The position numbers were made by a program, and so were the translations under genes. Of a stretch of DNA of 20,715 nucleotides, positions 15,501 to 20,715 are shown in pieces. Location of the stretch: positions 1-20,715 of the forward strand of contig DFLE01000052.1 of the NCBI GenBank assembly GCA_002373375.1. The letters are read 5' to 3'. Within the stretch, counting starts at the first letter, position 1; each line of letters begins with the position of its first letter. This DNA comes from Prevotellaceae bacterium UBA3627. GTDB lineage: Bacteria; Bacteroidota; Bacteroidia; Bacteroidales; Bacteroidaceae. Below the pieces are notes generated by a model. That model was not told where the DNA came from, made no database searches, and worked only from the letters and a program-made list of their open reading frames with translations.

Positions 15501-16103
15501 ATGTTAGAAATCAATCTTTCAGGAAAGAAGCGTACCGAGACTGGTAAGAAAGCTTCTAAGGAAATGCGTAAGGAGGGACTTATCCCATGTAACCTCTACG
15601 GTGAGAAGAAAAACGAGAACGGTGCACCTGAGGCACTTGCTTTCGCTATCCCATTCGCAGAGCTCCGCAAGGCTGTTTACACTCCAAACATCTATGTCAT
15701 CAACCTTAACATTGACGGTGAGGCACACATCGCCATCATGAAGGAGATTCAGTTCCACCCAGTAACAGACGCTATCTTGCACGTTGACTTCTTCGAAATC
15801 ACTCCTGAGAAGCCTATCACTGTCGGAATACCTGTTAACCTTGTCGGTCTGGCTGCTGGTGTACGTCTCGGTGGACGTATGAGCCTGTCTATCCGTCAGA
15901 TTAAGGTAACAGCTCCATACAAGCAGATACCTGAGAAGCTCGATATCGACGTTACAAACCTCGAGATTGGCAAGAGCATCAAGGTTGGCAGCCTGTCATT
16001 CGACGGCATCGAAATTGCTACACCTTCTGAGGTTATCGTATGCTCTGTCAAGATGACACGTGCCGCTCAGGCTGCTGCAGCTGCTGCTGAGGCTGAGAAG
16101 TAA
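15501..16103 (+). CDS. rplY: 50S ribosomal protein L25 (Ctc/TL5 type)
   Basis: Binds 5S rRNA in the large subunit. The 200-residue product is the two-domain Ctc/TL5 type: an N-terminal L25 domain (about 1-92, with the conserved RKEGLIPCNLYGE-like loop at 24-36 and an IQFHPVTDAILHVDFFEI segment) and a C-terminal beta domain (about 95-185). The tail (AAQAAAAAAEAEK) is Ala-rich and probably unstructured. Codon use differs from the neighbours: AUA is nearly absent (2 of 22 Ile codons by hand count), the sign of a highly expressed gene. It has its own promoter and an 80-nt leader. Confidence 0.96.
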   Translation: MLEINLSGKKRTETGKKASKEMRKEGLIPCNLYGEKKNENGAPEALAFAIPFAELRKAVYTPNIYVINLNIDGEAHIAIMKEIQFHPVTDAILHVDFFEITPEKPITVGIPVNLVGLAAGVRLGGRMSLSIRQIKVTAPYKQIPEKLDIDVTNLEIGKSIKVGSLSFDGIEIATPSEVIVCSVKMTRAAQAAAAAAEAEK

Positions 16104-16134
16104 GCATAAATCTTGTTACATAATACAATAGAAG

Positions 16135-16192
16135 TGAAGAGTGAAAAGATCTTACGGTATGGCAATCATCTGTAAGACTTTTTCACTCTTCA
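16135..16192 (+). terminator. Long hairpin with T tract between rplY and pth
   Basis: Bases 16135-16155 and 16172-16192 pair over 21 bp with one G-T pair and one mismatch around a 16-nt loop, and are followed by five T residues. This looks like an intrinsic terminator for rplY. The arms contain GTGAAGA-type 7-nt units (16134-16147 and, inverted, near 16180-16193), so the hairpin may derive from an inverted repeat. The pth start is only 24 nt after the T run, so pth would need read-through or a promoter I cannot see. Confidence 0.6.
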
Positions 16193-16220
16193 TTTTTCGT
16201 ATAGCATACATTATATTATA

Positions 16221-16784
16221 ATGGACAAATTTCTAATTGTAGGTCTGGGAAACCCCGGAGCAGAATATCATGAGACCCGCCACAATGCCGGATGGATGGT
16301 TGTTGACGCCTTTGCCAAAGAGCAAGACGTGACATTTGACGACCGCAGGTACGGCTATGTTTCCGAAACGAGCATCAAGGGCAAGAAACTCTTCCTGCTC
16401 AAGCCCACCACCTATATGAATCTCAGTGGCAACGCTGTAAGATATTGGTTAGAGAAGGAGAACATTCCCACTGAGCATCTGCTCGTCATCGTAGATGACC
16501 TGGCACTCCCTCTCGGCAAGATGCGCCTTAAGGGCAAAGGCTCCAACGGAGGTCATAACGGTCTGGGACATATACAACAGTTGATAGGTCAGCAATACGC
16601 ACGCCTACGCATAGGTATCGGCGACGATTTCAAGCGGGGCGGACAAATAGACTGGGTATTGGGTAAACTCTCTGAAGAGGACAAGCAGACATTGTCACCT
16701 GTCATCAGCACCGCGTGCGAGGTAATCAAGAGTTTCTGTCTCGCAGGCATTGACATAACAATGAATCAATACAACAAAAAGTAA
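16221..16784 (+). CDS. pth: Peptidyl-tRNA hydrolase
   Basis: Releases tRNA from peptidyl-tRNAs that drop off ribosomes. The 187-residue protein matches the family (194 in E. coli). Visible active-site residues are Asn11 and His21 (GLGNPGAEYHETRHNAGW), Asn67 (TTYMNLSG), Asp93 (VDDLALP) and Asn113 (GGHNG), at nearly the same positions as in E. coli (10, 20, 68, 93, 114). The pairing with an L25 gene upstream is common in bacteria. Its stop overlaps the next gene's start by one nucleotide (TAATG). Confidence 0.96.
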   Translation: MDKFLIVGLGNPGAEYHETRHNAGWMVVDAFAKEQDVTFDDRRYGYVSETSIKGKKLFLLKPTTYMNLSGNAVRYWLEKENIPTEHLLVIVDDLALPLGKMRLKGKGSNGGHNGLGHIQQLIGQQYARLRIGIGDDFKRGGQIDWVLGKLSEEDKQTLSPVISTACEVIKSFCLAGIDITMNQYNKK

Positions 16785-17263
16785 TGAACACCCTTAAGCA
16801 GCAAGAGTCTGCACGACTTGACAAATGGCTGTGGGCAGCCCGCATTTTTAAGACACGCACACTGGCTGCTGACGCATGCAAGAACGGACGTGTAGCTGTA
16901 ACTGACAGCAGCCACACCACAAGCACTCCTCCGGTAAACGCCAGCGCAAAGCCATCACGCACGGTAAAGGTTGGCGAGACAATACATGTGAGGAAACCGC
17001 CGGTAACATATTCATTTAAGATTATCAACGCAATAGAGAACCGTGTCGGGGCGAAGTTACTCAATCAAGTATATGAGAACGTTACCGACGCAAAGCAATA
17101 CGAGTTATTGGAGATGGCACGTATCAGCGGTTTCGTGGACAGGGCTAAGGGAACAGGACGTCCTACGAAGAAAGACCGCCGTGCTATGGAGGCCTTCACA
17201 GAACCTGCCATGTTTGGCTGGAATGATGAAGATGACGACTCTTTTTTCTTTGACGAAGAATAA
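16784..17263 (+). CDS. hslR: S4-domain RNA-binding protein, Hsp15 type
   Basis: Small RNA-binding protein related to E. coli Hsp15, which binds 50S subunits carrying stranded peptidyl-tRNA. The 159-residue chain has the S4 fold at about 9-70 (ARLDKWLWAARIFKTRTLA, then NGRVAV, then VGETIHVR). After it comes a middle region ending in a basic GTGRPTKKDRRAME stretch, common in the Hsp15/YlmH-like group. The last 14 residues are strongly acidic (NDEDDDSFFFDEE). Coupling to pth through TAATG fits a shared role in rescuing stalled ribosomes, though this is inference. Confidence 0.88.
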   Translation: MNTLKQQESARLDKWLWAARIFKTRTLAADACKNGRVAVTDSSHTTSTPPVNASAKPSRTVKVGETIHVRKPPVTYSFKIINAIENRVGAKLLNQVYENVTDAKQYELLEMARISGFVDRAKGTGRPTKKDRRAMEAFTEPAMFGWNDEDDDSFFFDEE

Positions 17264-17293
17264 AGGCCGGAATAGGACAAAATCGATTTTTGC

Positions 17294-17340
17294 CTGTTTT
17301 AGCTTAACTCAAAAATGCCGTCCTGCAAGCCATAAAACAG
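17294..17340. terminator. Weak candidate terminator between convergent genes
   Basis: CTGTTTTA (17294-17301) and TAAAACAG (17333-17340) form an 8-bp stem that can be extended by GCT/AGC, with a loop of more than 20 nt. It lies between the plus-strand gene ending at 17263 and the minus-strand gene ending at 17355. The long loop and short stem make this a weak call. Confidence 0.3.
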
Positions 17341-17354
17341 TCTAAAAAACAAGC

Positions 17355-17807
17355 TCACACTATTAACTCTGAATAGAGGGGAATGTCGGGCAACCGCACC
17401 CACCTGCCAGCCTCCTTATCGTGGAACAGGCAGAAATGGTTGGTGCCATTGCTCACCGTGAGGTAAGGCGCATGGAGCATCATATTATATGTCATAATCT
17501 GCCTTACCACATCAGCAGTGAGCGTCACGCTTTCCGCCTTATACTCCATTATCATCAGCGGTTTGCCGCCGCGGTCAAACAACACAGAGTCACAACGCAG
17601 CCGCTTGTCGCCTACACAAATCTCTATCTCGTTAGCCATCAACGCTGCCGGGTACTGCCTCTCCGTAACCAGAAAGTTTACGAAATGCTGTCGCACCCAC
17701 TCCTCTGGTGTCAGCGACACAAAACGATGACGCAGGATGTCAAGTACCTCGTACTTCCCATTCTGCGTCTTTCGTATCTTTATGTCCTTATACTCCGGTA
17801 AATTCAC
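17355..17807 (-). CDS. Small HsdR-N-type (PD-(D/E)XK) nuclease-like protein
   Basis: A 150-residue protein with the type I restriction HsdR N-terminal-like domain, standing alone without helicase, methylase or specificity subunit. Visible core: an LTPEEWVRQHFVNFLV helix (32-47), Glu60, then Asp73 (RCDSVLFD) and Glu88-x-Lys90 (MEYKAE), which is the PD-(D/E)XK metal-site arrangement. So a nuclease fold with intact catalytic residues is likely. In Bacteroidota such short proteins are widespread, and I know no experimentally proven function. The start is GTG, overlapping the aldo/keto reductase stop (TGA) by 4 nt; a stop codon six codons upstream rules out a longer form. Confidence 0.8.
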   Translation of the reverse strand: MNLPEYKDIKIRKTQNGKYEVLDILRHRFVSLTPEEWVRQHFVNFLVTERQYPAALMANEIEICVGDKRLRCDSVLFDRGGKPLMIMEYKAESVTLTADVVRQIMTYNMMLHAPYLTVSNGTNHFCLFHDKEAGRWVRLPDIPLYSELIV

Positions 17808-18760
17808 AATACCGTCTCTATATTACGTTTTAACTGCTCAACCTTGCTCACGCCCACAAGTACGGAAGTAACGCCTCGTTGTCCCAATACCCATTTCAAA
17901 GCCTTGTCAGCCAACGGATGTCCCTCTTGTCGGGCTTCCTCTGCCATTTGTCTCAGTGTCTGCACAAGCTCTGGCGTCAACCTGTCAGCCGTAAGGTACA
18001 CACTGTGTGTCATGCGCGAGCCTTCTGGGATGCCGTTAAGGTATTTATCTGTCAGTAGTCCCTGCGCCAATGGCGAGAAGGATATAAATCCTATACCGTT
18101 ATCTGCACAATAATCAAGTATTCCTTCCTCTATAGGCGCACGGTCTATCATATTTATCCTACCTTGGTATATCAACAGAGGCACGTCATGAGCACTGAGG
18201 TACTCCTTGGCTTTCTTCAGAGCCTCTAACGGCCAGCGGGATATTCCCACATACAGAGCCTTACCTTGTCTGACGATATCCACCAAAGCCTGCAAGGTCT
18301 CCTCTAACGGGGTCTCCGGGTCATAGCGGTGACTGTAGAACAAATCCACATAATCCAGGCGCATACGCTTAAGACTCTGCTCAACGCTTGCCATGAGATA
18401 TTTCCTTGAACCCCAGTTGCCGTAAGGCCCCTGCCACATATCATATCCAGCCTTCGTGGCTATGAACAATTCATCACGATACGGTCGGAAATCATCATCC
18501 ATCAGCTTACCGAAATTCTCTTCGGCAGCGCCATACGGCGGACCGTAATTATTAGCCAAGTCAAAATGCGTTATACCGTGGTCAAAGGCATAGTGCGTTA
18601 TCTCACGCTGACGCTCCCACGGGTCTGCATATCCGAAGTTATGCCAGAAACCGAGACTTATCTTTGGCAAAAGTACGCCGGATTTTCCGCAGCGGCGGTA
18701 CATTCTGTCCTCTTCCGCATAGCGTTCTGGCGACGCAATGTATTGTTCACGTAGTATCAT
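17804..18760 (-). CDS. Aldo/keto reductase, YghZ-like
   Basis: NADPH-dependent carbonyl reductase of the group that includes E. coli YghZ (L-glyceraldehyde 3-phosphate reductase). The 318 residues have the catalytic tetrad Asp67, Tyr72 (THFDLANNYGPPYG), Lys103 (ATKAGYDMW) and His144 (FYSHRYD). The KYLNGIPEGSRM and VTSVLVGVSKVEQL stretches closely follow YghZ. Two differences stand out. The segment usually read HQPxYNxLNR is YQGRINMIDR here, and the protein stops at NIETVL, about 28 residues before the usual C-terminus, which in relatives contributes to cofactor and substrate binding. The natural substrate cannot be told. Its leader is filled with TAACTCA heptamers. Confidence 0.88.
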   Translation of the reverse strand: MILREQYIASPERYAEEDRMYRRCGKSGVLLPKISLGFWHNFGYADPWERQREITHYAFDHGITHFDLANNYGPPYGAAEENFGKLMDDDFRPYRDELFIATKAGYDMWQGPYGNWGSRKYLMASVEQSLKRMRLDYVDLFYSHRYDPETPLEETLQALVDIVRQGKALYVGISRWPLEALKKAKEYLSAHDVPLLIYQGRINMIDRAPIEEGILDYCADNGIGFISFSPLAQGLLTDKYLNGIPEGSRMTHSVYLTADRLTPELVQTLRQMAEEARQEGHPLADKALKWVLGQRGVTSVLVGVSKVEQLKRNIETVL

Positions 18761-18765
18761 AATTC

Positions 18766-18814
18766 TAAGTTATGAGTTAAGAGTTATGAGTCAAGAGTTA
18801 CAGGCTAAGAGCTA
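18766..18814 (-). repeat. Seven tandem heptamers (TAACTCA family) upstream of the aldo/keto reductase
   Basis: Seven consecutive 7-nt units; on the minus strand the consensus is TAACTC(A/T). They run to within five bases of the reductase ATG and fill most of the 74-nt gap after gpsA. Units nearest the start are closest to consensus, and the two farthest (18801-18814) are more divergent. The unit is the same as at 3454-3488, and in both places it reads TAACTCA towards the downstream gene. Confidence 0.85.
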
Positions 18815-18834
18815 TGGCCTTTTCGTTCTTTCCC

Positions 18835-19830
18835 TTATCTGAAAGAGTCTGTCAACAACTTAATCTCAACCTCTGGGGTTATACGCTCATACAGTATGTT
18901 ATATACAGCATCAAGTATCGGCATATTAACATGCAGATGCCTGTTAATCTCCTTCATACACTTGGTGCCGAAATATCCCTCTGCTATCATCTCCATCTCT
19001 ATCTGTGCCGACTTCACGCTATATCCTTTACCTATCATAGTTCCGAAAGTCCTGTTGCGCGAGAAATTAGAGTACCCGGTAACAAGCAGGTCGCCTATAT
19101 ATACTGAGTCTTCTATACGGCGTTCTATAGGATGGACACACGTAAGGAAACGCGACATCTCCTGCAGAGCGTTGGCCATAAGCACCGCCTGGAAGTTGTC
19201 TCCGTATTTCAAACCAGAGCAGATACCAGCAGCAATGGCATATACATTTTTCAATACAGACGAGTATTCTATGCCTATAACATCTGTAGATATCTTTGTC
19301 TTGATAAATCTGCCCTTCAGCACTCCGGCAAATTTCTCTGCCTTGTCCTTGTCAGAGCAACCGATTGTAAGGTATGACAGCCTCTCCATAGCCACCTCTT
19401 CCGCATGAGACGGACCGCCTATGCATGCGAGGTTGTCGTATGGCACATCATACACCTCATGGAAATACTCCGAGCACACCAGGTTCTCATCTGGCACTAT
19501 ACCCTTTATCGCAGTAACGATAAACTTATCACGTATATTCTGCTTCAGTTTCCTGAGATGGTTTTTCAAATAAGGCGACGGCGTCACAAACACAAGCGTG
19601 TCATAATCACGCACTATCTGGTTGATATCAGATGTGAACGTGATTTCATTAAGATTAAAATGCACACTCGTGAGATAAGCGGGGTTGTGTCCCATGCGTT
19701 TGAAATCCTCTATACGGTCATCCCTACGCATATACCACCCTATGTGGTGAGTATTGTTCACCACAATCTTTGCGATGGCCGTTGCCCAACTGCCGCCACC
19801 TATTATAGCTATCTTTCCGCAGTCAAACAT
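18835..19830 (-). CDS. gpsA: NAD(P)H-dependent glycerol-3-phosphate dehydrogenase
   Basis: Reduces dihydroxyacetone phosphate to sn-glycerol 3-phosphate, the backbone precursor of membrane phospholipids. The 331-residue protein has the nucleotide-binding loop IIGGGSWATAIA (9-20), the AIKGI segment with Lys109, GGPSHAEEV (138-146) and the catalytic Lys194 in SVLKNVYAIAAGI, followed by the C-terminal helical domain. It starts four nt after the lysS stop, so the two are almost certainly co-transcribed. Confidence 0.95.
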   Translation of the reverse strand: MFDCGKIAIIGGGSWATAIAKIVVNNTHHIGWYMRRDDRIEDFKRMGHNPAYLTSVHFNLNEITFTSDINQIVRDYDTLVFVTPSPYLKNHLRKLKQNIRDKFIVTAIKGIVPDENLVCSEYFHEVYDVPYDNLACIGGPSHAEEVAMERLSYLTIGCSDKDKAEKFAGVLKGRFIKTKISTDVIGIEYSSVLKNVYAIAAGICSGLKYGDNFQAVLMANALQEMSRFLTCVHPIERRIEDSVYIGDLLVTGYSNFSRNRTFGTMIGKGYSVKSAQIEMEMIAEGYFGTKCMKEINRHLHVNMPILDAVYNILYERITPEVEIKLLTDSFR

Positions 19831-19834
19831 ATTT

Positions 19835-20715
19835 CTACGCCTCTGCCGCCTTATCTATCCAACCCTGTATATCAGCTACAGAAGGCTTCTGCATCTCAAG
19901 TTTGTATTTCTTTACTATATCGCCGATTTTCTGCTGCAGTCCCTGTGCTTTCTCTTCCTTGATATTCTGCACAAGGTTAAAGCCTGCCTTACGCAATACC
20001 GGCACCCACTCTTCGCTTACGCCTACCTCTGCCCATTCTGCCACAGAGCTCTGTGGAGTCTTTGCTTCCGGCTTCATCTGTGGGAAGAAGAGCACCTCTT
20101 GTATGAATGACTTACCTGTCATCAGCATCACCAGTCGGTCTATGCCTATGCCGATACCGCTGGTAGGCGGCATACCATACTGCAATGCACGCAGGAAGTC
20201 ATGGTCTATTATCATAGCCTCATCATCACCCTTGTCAGCAAGTTTCATCTGGTCAATGAATCTCTCTTCCTGGTCTATCGGGTCGTTAAGCTCTGAGTAT
20301 GCATTTGCAAGCTCCTTACCGTTTACCATCAACTCAAAACGCTCTGTCAGTCCCGGCTTTGAGCGGTGCATCTTTGTAAGCGGTGACATCTCCACAGGAT
20401 AGTCTGTAATGAATGTAGGCTGAATAAACGTACCCTCACAGAACTCGCCAAAGAGCTCGTCTATGAGCTTACCCTTACCCATGGTCTCATCTACCTCCAT
20501 ACCCTTCTCCTTACAGAAGTTACGTATATCTTCCTCTGTCTTACCGTTACAGTCAAAGCCTGTTTTCTCCTTGATGGCGTCAAGTATAGGCAGACGACGG
20601 AACGGAGCCTTGAACGATATTGTCTTACCGTCAATCACTGTCTCTGGCTTACCGTTGACAGCTACACATATCTCCTCCAAGACCTTCTCGGTAAACGACA
20701 TCATCCAGTTGTAGT
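19835..20715 (-). CDS. lysS: Lysyl-tRNA synthetase, class II (3' part; 5' end outside window)
   Basis: Charges tRNA-Lys with lysine. Only the C-terminal ~293 residues are present. The frame is open to the window edge, and the residues YNWMM before the first in-frame ATG belong to the class II core, so the ATG at 20704 is internal rather than a start. Class II motif 3 is clear (GIGIGIDRLVMLMTG, followed by SFIQEVLFFPQMKPE), and a TERFELMVNGKELANAYSELNDP segment lies upstream. After the point where E. coli LysRS ends there are about 74 extra residues, predicted mainly helical, of a kind found in longer Bacteroidota enzymes. gpsA follows four nt after the stop. Confidence 0.95.
   Translation of the reverse strand, partial: YNWMMSFTEKVLEEICVAVNGKPETVIDGKTISFKAPFRRLPILDAIKEKTGFDCNGKTEEDIRNFCKEKGMEVDETMGKGKLIDELFGEFCEGTFIQPTFITDYPVEMSPLTKMHRSKPGLTERFELMVNGKELANAYSELNDPIDQEERFIDQMKLADKGDDEAMIIDHDFLRALQYGMPPTSGIGIGIDRLVMLMTGKSFIQEVLFFPQMKPEAKTPQSSVAEWAEVGVSEEWVPVLRKAGFNLVQNIKEEKAQGLQQKIGDIVKKYKLEMQKPSVADIQGWIDKAAEA

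Noticed and set aside
17279..17290. 12-bp perfect palindrome AAAATCGATTTT
   Set aside because: Short A/T-rich palindromes are expected by chance here and nothing around it suggests an operator.
18896..19408. Open frame of 170 codons antisense to gpsA
   Set aside because: Shadow of gpsA with Ser/Ile/Tyr-rich low-information sequence; no start context or domain.
19405..19962. Open frame of 185 codons on the plus strand across gpsA and the end of lysS
   Set aside because: Both minus-strand genes here have clear motifs; the plus-strand translation has no family features and a random-looking composition.

Overview
The window looks like chromosomal core DNA of a Bacteroidota bacterium, most likely of the Prevotella/Segatella group (Bacteroidales). 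The evidence is gene content (LpxC fused to FabZ, a ~290-aa primary sigma factor without region 1.1, a very long NusB, a DUF5606 protein), the near absence of Shine-Dalgarno sequences, and two promoters with the phylum's TTTG / TAnnTTTG architecture. The genus is an inference. No mobile element, CRISPR array, rRNA or tRNA gene is visible, and no gene-free stretch exceeds 300 bases (the longest are 15242-15500 and 9217-9438). Bases 1-46 lie before pyrF and hold no gene that I can identify.

Plus-strand block (47-9216): pyrF (pyrimidine synthesis), then the lipid A genes lpxD, lpxC-fabZ and lpxA, then miaA (tRNA modification), a class A penicillin-binding protein and a secreted GHL10/DUF187 glycoside-hydrolase-like protein. 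Several junctions overlap (lpxA/miaA by 4 nt, miaA/PBP by 17 nt), so this reads as an envelope-biogenesis operon or string of operons. It ends at a perfect 23-bp hairpin that also terminates the opposing genes.

Minus-strand block (15241 down to 9439): nusB, yajC, a YbbR/CdaR-like membrane protein, coaE, a DUF5606 gene and queF are tightly packed behind a good promoter at 15304-15334. After a 120-bp gap come the primary sigma factor gene and a TTG-started mannose-1-phosphate guanylyltransferase gene.

Plus-strand block (15383-17263): a divergent promoter drives rplY (L25/Ctc). A large hairpin follows, then pth and an Hsp15-type S4 RNA-binding gene, all linked to ribosome function. Minus-strand block (20715 down to 17355): the 3' part of lysS, then gpsA, an aldo/keto reductase and a small HsdR-N-type (PD-(D/E)XK) gene overlapping the reductase by 4 nt.

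The most unusual signal is outside the genes. Several leaders in otherwise compact operons consist of short-period tandem repeats (7 or 8 nt). The same heptamer, TAACTCA, fills the leaders of lpxA and of the aldo/keto reductase 15 kb apart, each time in the sense orientation of the downstream gene. Other leaders carry other units (TAATTAA before lpxD, AAACGAC(T/A) before lpxC, GTGAAGA as an inverted pair before pth). Other points to check are a NusB fold split by a long acidic insertion, a LysRS C-terminal extension, an aldo/keto reductase lacking its usual C-terminus, and heavy AUA codon use that the ribosomal protein gene avoids.
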